DNA from: Longispora sp040681875
Lineage (GTDB): Bacteria; Actinomycetota; Actinomycetes; Mycobacteriales; Micromonosporaceae
Direction: 5' to 3'
DNA length: 64,000 bases
Assembly (NCBI RefSeq): GCF_040681875.1
Contig: NZ_JBFAZP010000001.1
Coordinates: 868,001 to 932,000 of the forward strand
Position 1 is the first letter of the stretch. Each line of letters begins with the position of its first letter. Shown here piece after piece: positions 51,294 through 60,021 of this stretch. The translations under genes were made by a program, and so were the position numbers. The notes beneath the pieces are model-generated. The model searched no databases. It was not told the origin of the DNA and saw nothing but the letters and a program-made list of their open reading frames with translations.

Positions 51294-52178
51294 ATGGTCG
51301 CGCGGAACACACCACTCGGGGTCCGGATCAGGGCCCTGATGCCGGAGCTCACCGGCACCGAACAGCGGGTCGCCGGCCTGGTGCTGGCCGACCCGGCCGC
51401 CGTCGCGGGGCTGACGATCGGCGAGCTCGCGGCCGCCAGCGACACGTCCACGTCGACGGTGCTGCGGTTCTGCAAGGCCCTCGACCTGCACGGGTACCGC
51501 GCGCTCCAGCACGCCCTCACCGCCGAGGTGGCCCGGTCCGCCGAGCCCCGGTTGTCGACCGGCACGGACGGCGGGATCGACCCGAACGACCGGCTGGCCG
51601 AGATCGTCGCCGCCGTCGCCGGGGCCGATGTCCGGGCCATCGCCGAGACCGCCGCCCAGCTCGACCTCGACGCGCTGGCCGCCGTGGTGGACGCGATGGC
51701 CGGGGCGTACCGGGTCGACGTCTTCGCCGTCGGCGGCAGCGCCCAGCCGGCCGCCGGCTTCCAGGCCCGGATGGCCTACACCGGCATCCCCTGCTGGGCC
51801 TGGTCGGACGTGCACACGGCGGTCACCGCCGCCGCGCTGCTGCGGCCCGGCGCGGTCGCGGTCGGCGTCTCGCACAGCGGCCGGACCGTGGAGGTGATCG
51901 AGGCCCTGGACACCGCCCGGTCGGCCGGCGCGACCACGGTGGCCCTGACCAACTTCCCCCGCTCCCCGCTGGCCGAGGTCGCCGACCTGGTGCTGACCAC
52001 GGCCGTCCGGGAGGGCACGTTCCGCCCCGGTGAGCTGTCCGGCGTCCACCCGCAGACCACCGTCCTGGACTGCGTGTACGCGGCACTGGCCCAGCGGGAC
52101 CGGGCCGCCACCGAGGCCGCCCTGCACGCGGCCACCCGGGCCATCGCGAGCCACCGCACCGGCGGGCCGCGGCACTAG
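51294..52178 (+). CDS. MurR/RpiR-family regulator with SIS domain
   Basis: 294 residues. N-terminal HTH_6 (LTGTEQRVAGLVLADPAAVAGLTIGELAAASDTSTSTVLRFCKALDLHGY) and a C-terminal SIS sugar-phosphate-binding domain (YRVDVFAVGGSAQPAAGFQARM...VGVSHSGRTVEVIEAL). Such proteins sense amino-sugar or pentose phosphates. The next gene, a SIS enzyme 21 bp downstream, is the likely target and partner. Confidence 0.92.
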   Translation: MVARNTPLGVRIRALMPELTGTEQRVAGLVLADPAAVAGLTIGELAAASDTSTSTVLRFCKALDLHGYRALQHALTAEVARSAEPRLSTGTDGGIDPNDRLAEIVAAVAGADVRAIAETAAQLDLDALAAVVDAMAGAYRVDVFAVGGSAQPAAGFQARMAYTGIPCWAWSDVHTAVTAAALLRPGAVAVGVSHSGRTVEVIEALDTARSAGATTVALTNFPRSPLAEVADLVLTTAVREGTFRPGELSGVHPQTTVLDCVYAALAQRDRAATEAALHAATRAIASHRTGGPRH

Positions 52179-52199
52179 TACCCGTCTAAGGAGCCCCGA

Positions 52200-52961
52200 A
52201 TGTCCACCACCCTCAGTTCCGCCAGCTACCTGGACGCCGTGCGGACGATGACCGCGCACATCGTCGACACCCAGACCCCGGCCATCGCCGCCGCCGCCGA
52301 CCTGATCGCCGCCTCGCTCGCCGACGGCGGGGTGCTGCAGGCCTTCGGTTCCGGGCACTCCGAGGCGGCGTCCATGGAACTCGCCGGCCGCGCCGGTGGC
52401 CTGGTCGCCACGAACAAACTCGCGCTGCGCGACGTCATCCTGTACGGCGGGGAGCCGGCCGACACCCTCGCCGACCCGTTCGCCGAACGCGACCCGGCCC
52501 TCGCCCGGCGCGTCTACGACCTGGCCCGCGCGGAGCCCGGCGACGTCTTCGTCATCACCTCGCAGTCCGGCGGCAACGGTTCCGTCGTGGAGATGGCCCG
52601 GATCGCCCGGGAGCAGGGCCACCCGGTGGTCGCGATCACCTCCCTGCCGCACTCCACGGGCATCGTCTCCCGGCACCCGAGCGGTCGGCGGCTGTTCGAA
52701 CTCGCCGACGTGGTGATCGACAACGGCGCCCCGCACGGCGACGCGGTCCTGCCGCTGCCCGACGGCGGGGCGGTGTGCGCGGTGTCCTCGGTGGCCAACG
52801 CGCTGATCGCCCAGCTGATCACCGCCGAGGTGGTGATCCGGCTGCTCGCGAAGGGCATCGACCCCGACGTGTACCTGTCGATGAACGTCGCCGGGGGTGA
52901 CACCCGCAACGCGGCCGCCGAGGCCCGCTACGCCGGCCGGATCCGCCGCTCGGCCAGCTGA
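52200..52961 (+). CDS. SIS-domain protein (UPF0309 type)
   Basis: 253 residues. SIS signature AFGSGHSEAASMELAGRAGGL (about 40-60) and VFVITSQSGGNGSVVEMARIAREQGHPVVAITS (about 118-150). The family binds or isomerises phosphosugars; UPF0309 members accompany MurR/RpiR regulators. AAGGAGCCCCGA precedes the ATG. No etherase (MurQ-like) or PTS genes are adjacent. Confidence 0.88.
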   Translation: MSTTLSSASYLDAVRTMTAHIVDTQTPAIAAAADLIAASLADGGVLQAFGSGHSEAASMELAGRAGGLVATNKLALRDVILYGGEPADTLADPFAERDPALARRVYDLARAEPGDVFVITSQSGGNGSVVEMARIAREQGHPVVAITSLPHSTGIVSRHPSGRRLFELADVVIDNGAPHGDAVLPLPDGGAVCAVSSVANALIAQLITAEVVIRLLAKGIDPDVYLSMNVAGGDTRNAAAEARYAGRIRRSAS

Positions 52962-53091
52962 GACCACGGCGGGGGCGGCGGGCGGCTGCCGGGACGGGCC
53001 GCGCGCGGCGGGTGGGCGGCGCCGCAGGATGGAGCCGGATGCGGGCGGCCACCCGGCACAGGATGGTGCCGCACCGCCCGCCCGGCGGCTC

Positions 53092-54060
53092 TCAGCTCCC
53101 GGCCGCCACTCCCGCCGCCGACCCGAGCACGTCGAACCCGGGAATGTCCTCCGTGAGCCTGGTCGCGATCGACTCCGCGAAGGCCCGGTCGTCGGCGTCG
53201 GCGGACTCGTCCAGCGCGGTGCAGACCTGGCCGTCGAGGAAGTTCAACCAGACGGCGAGGCCCGTGGCGAACAACGTGGCCCCGGCCGGCCACCCGGGAC
53301 CGCCGGCCTTCCGGTAGGCGCCGGCGATCGCGCCGACCGCCGCGTCGTCGCGCACGTGGTGGATCAGGAGGGTGCCGAGTTCCCGCCAGGGTTCCTGCGG
53401 GCCGCTGGTGTCCCAGTCCAGCAGGAACCGGTCACCGTCCGGGCCGAGCAGGGTGTTGGCGGTCTTCAGGTCGCGGTGGCAGCTCACGAGTGTCCCGACG
53501 GGTGCCGCGTTGACGAAGGCGGTCAGCTCCGCGAACTCCGCCGCCCGCTCCGCCAGCCGTGTCCCCCACGCGGAGCCCCGGGCGCTGTCCGCCAGTCCGG
53601 CCCAGTCGGCGTCGACCCGGACGTAGAAGGGGTGGACCTCCTCGCCCGGGCGGCACGGCACCTCGAGCTGGTGGATCAGCGCGGCCTGTCCGGCCAGCCA
53701 CACCGTCGCCGGCAGGTCCGTACGCTCCGGCCGGGTGCCTTCGACCCACGGCTGCACCAGCCAGGGCCGACCCGTGCCGGGATGGTCGAACAACAGGTCC
53801 CCGCCGGTCGTGCGCAGCGTCTCCGGGCCCGGGACCCCGGCCGCCCGGCAGGCGTCGGTGAACGCGACCCGCCAGGCGAGGTCGACGGCGGTGGGGCGCT
53901 GCGCGACGAATTCCTTGGCCGCGTAGGTGCCCGTGGCGGTCACCAGTCGGTGGATCTCCCCGGCCGACCCCTCCGCCGCCCTCGCCCAGCCGACCACACC
54001 GCCCAGGTCGTATGTTGCCGCGAGGAGCTCCGGCGTGACGTCCGTGTTCTGTTCTGACAT
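53092..54060 (-). CDS. Aminoglycoside phosphotransferase-family kinase
   Basis: 322 residues with the APH/choline-kinase fold: catalytic loop SCHRDLKTANTLL (HxD...N), metal motif FLLDWDTSG, N-terminal nucleotide-binding AAKEFVAQRP. Substrate not predictable; may be antibiotic resistance or metabolite phosphorylation. ATG 54060 has GGGGG upstream. The 128-bp gap to the ABC gene holds no clear feature. Confidence 0.85.
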   Translation of the reverse strand: MSEQNTDVTPELLAATYDLGGVVGWARAAEGSAGEIHRLVTATGTYAAKEFVAQRPTAVDLAWRVAFTDACRAAGVPGPETLRTTGGDLLFDHPGTGRPWLVQPWVEGTRPERTDLPATVWLAGQAALIHQLEVPCRPGEEVHPFYVRVDADWAGLADSARGSAWGTRLAERAAEFAELTAFVNAAPVGTLVSCHRDLKTANTLLGPDGDRFLLDWDTSGPQEPWRELGTLLIHHVRDDAAVGAIAGAYRKAGGPGWPAGATLFATGLAVWLNFLDGQVCTALDESADADDRAFAESIATRLTEDIPGFDVLGSAAGVAAGS

Positions 54061-54189
54061 GTCGAACCCCCGTGTGTCTGTTCGTCGAACACGGAGGATC
54101 ACACCGTACCCGGGCGGAACACGCGAGCCCTTTTCCCGGCTGCGGCCCGCGACCGGCCGGGGCGGGGCGGGTGTCGCTGGGCGCCGGGG

Positions 54190-56127
54190 TCAGGCGTCGC
54201 CGTAGCCGGCCGCCTGGAGGACGAACAGTTCCCGGTACAGGCCGGTGGGGCGCCCCATCAGCTCCTCGTGGCTGCCGGACTCGGCGATCCGGCCGTGGTC
54301 GAGGACGTAGATCCGGTCGGCGTGCCGGACGTTGGCGAGCCGGTGGGTGATCAGGACGGTCATCCGGTCGGCGGCGGTGGCCCGCAGTTCCTGGAAGAGC
54401 GCGTGTTCGGCGCGCGGGTCGAGCGCGGCGGACGGTTCGTCGCAGATCAGCAGGGGCGCGGCGCGGAAGAAGCCCCGGGCGGCGGCCACCCGTTGCCACT
54501 GGCCCTGGGACAGTTCCTGGCCGCCCTTGAAGCTGCGGTCCAGCAGGGTCCGGTACCCGTCGGGCAGGTCCGTGATCATGTCGTGTGCCTCGGCGGCGCG
54601 CGCGGCGGACTCCAGGTCGGCCCGGGTGGCGGTCCGGGACTGGTCGCCGATCCGGATGTCCTCGCCGGCCGTGAAGGGCCAGTGCGCGAAGTCCTGGCTG
54701 ATCACGGAGACGTGCTCGCGGAGCTGGGCGGCGCCGTAGCCGGCGATGTCGACGCCGTCCCACAGCACCCGGCCGCCGGTCGGTTCGTAGGTGCAGCCGA
54801 GCAGTTTGGACAGGGTGGACTTGCCGCCGCCGTTGGCCCCGACCAGGGCGATCGTCTCCCCGGTCCGGACGGTCAGCGACACCTCCGCCAGGGCCGGGGA
54901 GTCCGCGCCCGGGTAGGTGAGGGTGACCGCGTCGAGGGCGATCTGCCGCGGGGCGGGCGCGTGCCGGTCGCTGACGCGTTCGGCGCGGCGGGCCGTGGTG
55001 TCGCGGACCTCGGCGTAGTCGTGGACGTAGAGGCCGTTCTCGTACACCCCGTTGATGTTGAAGATCAGCATGGACAGGGCGCCGGAGCCGGCCTGGAGGG
55101 CGAACACGGCGGTACCGGCGGCGGCCAGCTCCAGGTTGCCGGAGATGAGCAGGGCGCCGAGGAGCACGTACACGCCGGCGGTGGCGACGCCCGACAGCGA
55201 GCCGCCGATCGCGCGGGCGGCGGTCTGTTCGCGGGCCACCTGCAGGTCGGTGCCGAGGATGGCGCGCAGCAGCCGGCCGTACCGGGTCAGCAGGTACCCG
55301 GACAGGTTGAACGCGCGGACCTCCCCGGCGTGCCGGCGGTCGGACAGCAGGTAGCCGAACGTCCAGGACCGCCGGGCCCGGGCCAGCCACTGCACCTGCC
55401 CCAGGTAGGACGCCCGGGCGGCGCGCACCGCGCCCCAGCCCTCCGGCAGCGCGGCGACGACCAGAACAGGCAGCAGCACGGGGTGGATGACCAGCAGGGC
55501 CGCGCCGACGGCGAAGAACCGGACCCCGCTGGTGATCAGGTCGACGGCGTTGTCCACGAGCTGGCCGAGGGAGTGCAGGCCCCGGTTGCGGGCGCGTTGC
55601 ACGTCGTCGGCGTAGGAGTCGTCGTCGTATGCGGACAGTTCCACCCTGCTGGTCACGCCGAGCAGGTGCAGTTCGGCGGCGGTCTGGACCCGGGGCGACA
55701 GCCGGGCCTGCGCCCAACCGGCCGCCGTGGACAGGGTCGCGCGGGCGGCGGTCGCGGCCATCACCCAGGCCAGCGCGGGGATCGCGGCCCGGACCCGGTC
55801 CGGGGTCGGCCCGGTGGCCAGCAGGGACTCCAGGACGCCCCGGGTGGCCAGCAGCCCGAACGCGGTCATCAGTCCGGCGGCGACCTGGAGCACCACGGTC
55901 GCGGCGGTGTCGAACCTGCTCGCCGACCACGCGAGGCCGAACGCCATCCGCAGCAGGGCGGGCAACCGCAGCAGCACGGTACGGAACCGGGTGTCGACGA
56001 GCTGGGCCGTGAACTTGTGCCAGTGCGCGTCGTCGGCGAGTTCCAGGTCGACCTCGAGGTCGAGGATCCCCTGGTCCTGGACGGGGATCGCCTGGGCGGG
56101 GGCGTGCTCGCGGGTCGGGTTGTCCAT
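54190..56127 (-). CDS. ABC exporter (fused membrane and ATPase domains)
   Basis: 645 residues: five to six membrane helices (about 55-340) then an ATPase with Walker A GANGGGKST (430-438), Q loop SQDFAHW, signature LSQGQWQR, Walker B LLICDEPSA and H-loop THRLANVRHAD. The signature is LSQGQ instead of LSGGQ. Half-transporter type; it probably acts as a homodimer exporter of a lipid, peptide or drug. ATG 56127 has GGAGG five bases upstream (spacer CGGTCC). Confidence 0.93.
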   Translation of the reverse strand: MDNPTREHAPAQAIPVQDQGILDLEVDLELADDAHWHKFTAQLVDTRFRTVLLRLPALLRMAFGLAWSASRFDTAATVVLQVAAGLMTAFGLLATRGVLESLLATGPTPDRVRAAIPALAWVMAATAARATLSTAAGWAQARLSPRVQTAAELHLLGVTSRVELSAYDDDSYADDVQRARNRGLHSLGQLVDNAVDLITSGVRFFAVGAALLVIHPVLLPVLVVAALPEGWGAVRAARASYLGQVQWLARARRSWTFGYLLSDRRHAGEVRAFNLSGYLLTRYGRLLRAILGTDLQVAREQTAARAIGGSLSGVATAGVYVLLGALLISGNLELAAAGTAVFALQAGSGALSMLIFNINGVYENGLYVHDYAEVRDTTARRAERVSDRHAPAPRQIALDAVTLTYPGADSPALAEVSLTVRTGETIALVGANGGGKSTLSKLLGCTYEPTGGRVLWDGVDIAGYGAAQLREHVSVISQDFAHWPFTAGEDIRIGDQSRTATRADLESAARAAEAHDMITDLPDGYRTLLDRSFKGGQELSQGQWQRVAAARGFFRAAPLLICDEPSAALDPRAEHALFQELRATAADRMTVLITHRLANVRHADRIYVLDHGRIAESGSHEELMGRPTGLYRELFVLQAAGYGDA

Positions 56128-56405
56128 GGACCGCCTCCAGACAGAGTGGGACAGACCATTCCAACACCGGAAACACCCATTGTGGGGTACCGGGCGGGTC
56201 CGGTAGCCGATAGCGGATTCCGCCGCCGGGGCCGTCACCTGTGCCGGGGCGCCGGTCCGGGGTCGCGGGCGGGCGGCACGCGCCTCGCGCGGGGCCCGGG
56301 GGCGGAGTGCCGGGCGACGCGCGTGCCGACAACATGAAACCGGACTAAATATCCCATAGTATTCGGCGCGCACCCTCTGCCCCCGACGATCGGAAGTTCT
56401 CCGCC

Positions 56406-57263
56406 ATGCTCACCCGTCGCATCGTCGCCGTCTGCGCTCAGGCGGTCGAGGCCCCGTGGTTCCACACCGTCAGCGCCGCCGTCATCGTGCTCAACGCGGT
56501 CGTGCTGGCCGTCGAGACGTACCAGTCGGCCGTCGACGCGATCGGCCCGCTACTCACGTTCCTGGACACCGCGTGCCTGACGTTCTTCGTCCTCGAACTC
56601 GCGACCCGGTTCGTCGCGTGCGGCAAGCGGCCCCAGGACTTCTTCGCCAACCCGTGGAACATCTTCGACCTGGTGGTCGTCCTGCTCGCCTTCACGCCCG
56701 GCGTCCGGGAGAACGCGACCCTGCTCCGGCTGGCCCGGCTCGCCCGGGTCCTGCGGGTGATCCGGATCTTCCCCACGATGCGGATCCTGGCCCGCGCGGT
56801 GTGGCGGAGCCTGCCGGGGGCGGCGAGCCTGCTCGTGATGGGCATGATCATGCTGTTCCTGTACGGCATGCTCGGCTGGATGCTGTTCAGCGAGCGGCTG
56901 CCGGAGCAGTACGGCTCGATCGGCCAGGCCGTCCTCACCCTGTTCTTCCTGATGGTGTTCGACAACCTGACGGACACGGTGCGCGCCGGGATGGCCGTGT
57001 CCCCGTGGACGGTGCTCTACTTCGTGTCGTTCGTGCTGCTGGCCGGCTTCCTGATGGTCAACATCCTGCTCGGCGTGGTGCTCAACTCGCTCGACGAGGC
57101 GCGCACCATCGAACTCGCGGAGAACGACGAGGCCCCGCGGCCGTCGACCGGCCCGCCCCCGTTGGCCGAGCGGTTGGCGGCGCTGCGGATCTCGATCACG
57201 GAGCTGGAGGCGGAGGTGGCCGCGACGGAGGCCGGCAGGGAACGCGAGGAGATCCGGGCCTGA
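56406..57263 (+). CDS. Voltage-gated cation channel (bacterial Nav-like)
   Basis: 285 residues, six-helix single-repeat channel. S1-S3 (FHTVSAAVIVLNAVVLAVETY; FFVLELATRFVACG; PWNIFDLVVVLLAF), S4 voltage sensor LLRLARLARVLRVIRIF with Arg every third residue, S5, a pore helix LTLFFLMVFDNLTDTV and S6 (FVLLAGFLMVNILLGVVLNSL). The filter, TLESW in NaChBac, is VFDNL here with Asp186 as the only acidic residue. A C-terminal coiled coil (RLAALRISITELEAEVAATE) should tetramerise it. The 278-bp gap to the ABC gene is AT-richer and holds both promoters. Confidence 0.92.
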   Translation: MLTRRIVAVCAQAVEAPWFHTVSAAVIVLNAVVLAVETYQSAVDAIGPLLTFLDTACLTFFVLELATRFVACGKRPQDFFANPWNIFDLVVVLLAFTPGVRENATLLRLARLARVLRVIRIFPTMRILARAVWRSLPGAASLLVMGMIMLFLYGMLGWMLFSERLPEQYGSIGQAVLTLFFLMVFDNLTDTVRAGMAVSPWTVLYFVSFVLLAGFLMVNILLGVVLNSLDEARTIELAENDEAPRPSTGPPPLAERLAALRISITELEAEVAATEAGREREEIRA

Positions 57264-57267
57264 CCCG

Positions 57268-57304
57268 GGTCCGGTCCGGGGGAACGCCTCCCCCGGACCG
57301 GACC
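57268..57304. terminator. Bidirectional terminator between channel and LamG-like genes
   Basis: Perfect 15-bp stem (GGTCCGGTCCGGGGG and complement) with a 7-base loop, between convergent genes. Confidence 0.8.
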
Positions 57305-57312
57305 GGTCGCCG

Positions 57313-58044
57313 CTACGGCAGCGCGTACTTCGTGCGCAGGTAGTTGTCCGTCGCCGTGCGGTCCGCGTCCGACAGGGCGCTCTGGTAGACGATGACCTCG
57401 GCGAGGTCGCCGACCATGAAGTACGAGGAGAACCAGGAGCCGATCGACACCAGGGTCCAGCCCGTGTTGGTGGAGAAGGTGTGGCTGGACTTCAGCACGC
57501 CGTCGCGGTACACCCGCATGGTGTTGCCGTCGTAGCGGGCCGACAGGGCGTGGTAGACCTTGTTGTTCCCGATCGTGCTCGTACAGACCGGCATGTTGTT
57601 GCCCAGCCCCACGAACAGGGCCTGGTTGCTGTTCTCCCAGCGCATCTGGTTGTTGGGGTAGTTGCCGCCCGGGCCGAGGATCATGCTGTAGCCCGAGGAC
57701 TTACTGTTCTTGCCGACCACGAACACCGAGAAGGTGAACGGGTTCACCGGCGACGGGAAGTACATCGACTGCGCGCCGTTGAACCGCAGCGCCGGCTGGC
57801 CGTTCACCGCGTTCTGCACGAGCTGGGGCTGGCGGGCCGGCGTCGCCATGACGGCGTGGTGGCCGCCGCCGCTCTGGTCGGCCCAGTTGGACACGCTGGA
57901 CCCGTTCACCGTCACGCCCGCGTCGGCGCGCAACCAGGCGATGGACCCGGCGGCGGGCGCGCCGGCCGCCTGGGCGGGCAGGGGAACCGCCAGTATCCCG
58001 GCCAGCACGAGTGCCAGGCCTACCGCGTATCGGCGTAGCTTCAT
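57313..58044 (-). CDS. Secreted LamG/concanavalin-like protein
   Basis: 243 residues: signal peptide about 1-27 (YAVGLALVLAGILAVPLPAQA), then a jelly-roll domain of LamG type (GSIAWLRADAGVTVNGSSVSNWADQSGGGHHA; ALRFNGAQSMYF; MRVYRDGVLKSS; LAEVIVYQSALSDADRTATDNYL). No catalytic motif seen; it probably binds polysaccharide. Divergent from the LuxR-type regulator, with two identical palindromic sites in between. Confidence 0.85.
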   Translation of the reverse strand: MKLRRYAVGLALVLAGILAVPLPAQAAGAPAAGSIAWLRADAGVTVNGSSVSNWADQSGGGHHAVMATPARQPQLVQNAVNGQPALRFNGAQSMYFPSPVNPFTFSVFVVGKNSKSSGYSMILGPGGNYPNNQMRWENSNQALFVGLGNNMPVCTSTIGNNKVYHALSARYDGNTMRVYRDGVLKSSHTFSTNTGWTLVSIGSWFSSYFMVGDLAEVIVYQSALSDADRTATDNYLRTKYALP

Positions 58045-58141
58045 GAGTCAGCCCTTCCGTCGTCGCGTCGGGCGGCCGGTCGGGCAGCCCGAGCAACAGC
58101 GTCGGGCTGACACAGATGACGGTCAATGAATATCGCCTCCC

Positions 58142-58157
58142 GTGCGCGATCACGCAC
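58142..58157. promoter_or_regulatory. Palindromic site, copy 1
   Basis: GTGCGCGATCACGCAC, a near-perfect 16-bp palindrome flanked by C and G that extend it. It lies 98 bp upstream of the LamG-like start codon. Identical to copy 2. Confidence 0.7.
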
Positions 58158-58222
58158 GAGCGCGACTCCCACTCATTCCGGGCCACAACCAGCAAGGACA
58201 CAAAAATCCGACGGGTACCCGG

Positions 58223-58238
58223 GTGCGCGATCACGCAC
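58223..58238. promoter_or_regulatory. Palindromic site, copy 2
   Basis: The same 16-mer as copy 1, exactly 81 bp further right. A TATGGT box at 58277-58282 would place it near -55 to -60, an activator-like position, for the LuxR-type gene. The identical repeat of a palindrome in a divergent gap strongly suggests a regulator site. Confidence 0.7.
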
Positions 58239-58359
58239 TCCGTCCATCGTGGATCCAGACGATGCCATCGACATTCGTCATCCGCTATGGTGGGCCTCAC
58301 GCTCGGCCCGGCACGCCCCGGCACGGGGGTGCGCCGGCACGGTCTGGGAGGTGATCGAC

Positions 58360-59517
58360 GTGGCCGACCCGGACCCGGTCGTCCCCGGCGCCCCGGTGCC
58401 GTCGCTCGTCCGCTGGGGCCGCTCCCCGGACGCGGACCTCGTCTACCGCACCCTCGTCACCTGCGGACCCCGGCCCGTCGCCCGGCTCGCCGCCGACCTC
58501 GGCCTGCCGGCGCGCCGGGTCCGCGACGCCCTGGCCGAACTGTGCGCCATCGGGGCCGTCCGGACCGACCCCCGGCGGCGCTGGTGGCCGCACCCGCCCG
58601 CCGACGTCGTCGCCGAACTCCGCCGGAGCAGGACCCGCCTCGTCGACCAGGACGAGCAGGCCCAGCGGCACGAGTACCTGGTGGGCCAGCTCGTACCCGA
58701 CCGGGCGCTCGTCCTGGGCGCCGGCATCCGGCACCTGCCCAGCCGGCAGGCCGCCCGGGACCGGCTGGCCACGCTGGTCGCCGTCGAACGCTACGAGCAC
58801 CTGGCCATGAACACCGAGCAGACCGTCAACGCCGAGGTCGCCCGGGCCGCGATCCCGATCCACCGGACGCTCCTGGCGAGGGGCGTGCGGACCCGCGCCC
58901 TCGGCCCGCCACCCGCCGACGGCGACAGCCTGCGCCCCGAGATCCGGGAGCTGCGCCGGTTGCGGATCGAGGGCCGCGAAACGCTGGACGTACCCCTCAA
59001 GTTGTTCGTCGTGGACCGCAGGGTCGCGCTGTTCCCCGTCGTCCCGCACGACTACGACCGGGGGTTCCTGGAGATCTCCCAGCCGCCGATCGTCGAGGCG
59101 CTGCTCGCCCAGTTCGAACGGCACTGGGAGCGGGCGGCGCACCCGGAGGAGCACGCCGTGTCGCAGATCGTCCTGACGGCCCGGGAGCAGGCCCTGATCG
59201 CGCTGCTCGTCCAGGGCCACACCGATCAGACGGCGGCCCGCGAACTCCAGATCGGGGTCCGCACCGTGACCAAGATCCTCCGGGGGCTGATGGACCGGCT
59301 GGAGGTGGAGAACCGGTTCCAGCTCGGCCTGGCGCTCGGCACCCTGCGCGCGGCCCGGCTCCCGGACCGGCCGACCCCGCCCCCTTCCGAGGTCGCCCCG
59401 GTAGCCCCGCCGCCCGGTTTCCCGGCCAGACCCGGGTTGTCCGGGCGGTCCGGGTCGCGCGGACGGTCCAGGCCGTCCGCCCCACCGCCCACCCCGCACC
59501 CACAGGAGTCCCGATGA
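58360..59517 (+). CDS. LuxR-type HTH regulator with TrmB/winged-helix-like N-terminus
   Basis: 385 residues. N-terminal winged helix (ADLVYRTLVTCGPRPVARLAADLGLPARRVRDALAELCAIGAVR), a middle sensor-like part (EYLVGQLVPDRALVLGAGIRHLPSR...LFVVDRRVALFPVVPHDYDRG) and a C-terminal LuxR HTH (LTAREQALIALLVQGHTDQTAARELQIGVRTVTKILRGLMDRL, about 270-315). A Pro-rich tail ends the protein. GTG 58360 has GGGAGG at eight bases; the longer frame is rejected. Its TGA overlaps the ATG of a 50-codon gene. Confidence 0.88.
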   Translation: MADPDPVVPGAPVPSLVRWGRSPDADLVYRTLVTCGPRPVARLAADLGLPARRVRDALAELCAIGAVRTDPRRRWWPHPPADVVAELRRSRTRLVDQDEQAQRHEYLVGQLVPDRALVLGAGIRHLPSRQAARDRLATLVAVERYEHLAMNTEQTVNAEVARAAIPIHRTLLARGVRTRALGPPPADGDSLRPEIRELRRLRIEGRETLDVPLKLFVVDRRVALFPVVPHDYDRGFLEISQPPIVEALLAQFERHWERAAHPEEHAVSQIVLTAREQALIALLVQGHTDQTAARELQIGVRTVTKILRGLMDRLEVENRFQLGLALGTLRAARLPDRPTPPPSEVAPVAPPPGFPARPGLSGRSGSRGRSRPSAPPPTPHPQESR

Positions 59518-59666
59518 GTACCCGTCGCCGTCGCCTCGCCCTTGTCCTTCTCGCCCTCCTGGCCGGGCTCGCGATCGCCGGGGCGGGCGGAGGGGGTGGC
59601 AGCGTGACCAGCTTCGACGAGCCGCCGGCGTGGCCATGGTGCGGCGGCTGCATCACCAGCGACTGA
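59514..59666 (+). CDS. 50-residue secreted peptide precursor, coupled to the LuxR-type regulator
   Basis: ATG 59514 overlaps the regulator's stop (ATGA) and has AGGAG upstream. The product has a basic N-terminus (STRRRRLA), a hydrophobic segment (LVLLALLAGLAIAGAG), a Gly run, and the acidic/aromatic tail DEPPAWPWCGGCITSD. It looks like an exported pre-peptide whose C-terminal 15-20 residues, with CxxC, would be released or exposed. No maturation enzyme gene is adjacent. A signal peptide for the regulator is the leading guess. Confidence 0.7.
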   Translation: MSTRRRRLALVLLALLAGLAIAGAGGGGGSVTSFDEPPAWPWCGGCITSD

Positions 59667-59752
59667 CCGGGGCGCGCCGCCTGCCCGGGCGGGGGAACGG
59701 GCAGGCGCCCGCCGCCGTCGGGTGACGAGGGGTCTGCGTGCGTGGCGCGGCG

Positions 59753-59950
59753 CGACGAGGTCCGGGTCAGCGTGGACAGCACGGAGTGACGAGGTCCGGA
59801 TCAACGTGGACAGCACGGAGTGACGAGGTCCGGGTCAGCGTGGACAGCCTGGCGTGTCGAGGTCCGAGTCAGCGTGCACAGCACGGAATGACTAGGTCCG
59901 GGCCAGGGCTTGGCGCGGCGTGACGAGAGGCCAACGTGCACAACACGGGG
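59753..59950. repeat. 34-bp tandem repeat, about 5.5 copies
   Basis: Units start at 59753, 59787, 59821, 59855 and 59889 with an exact 34-bp period (TGACGAGGTCCGGGTCAGCG then TGGACAGCACGGAG), degenerating to the right. It sits between the peptide gene and the convergent MMPL gene; the remaining bases of this 355-bp gap show no gene. Confidence 0.9.
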
Positions 59951-60021
59951 TGCCGGAGACCGCGCGGGCCCGCGTGGCCGTGACCCCGGGCCGTGGTCCC
60001 GGGGTCACGGCCGTCGCCGGT

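Noticed and set aside
59514..59666. Lasso, lanthipeptide or sactipeptide precursor
   Set aside because: No cyclase, LanM/B/C, B1/B2 protease or radical-SAM gene lies nearby. The tail has only two Cys, so a signal or small secreted peptide is preferred.
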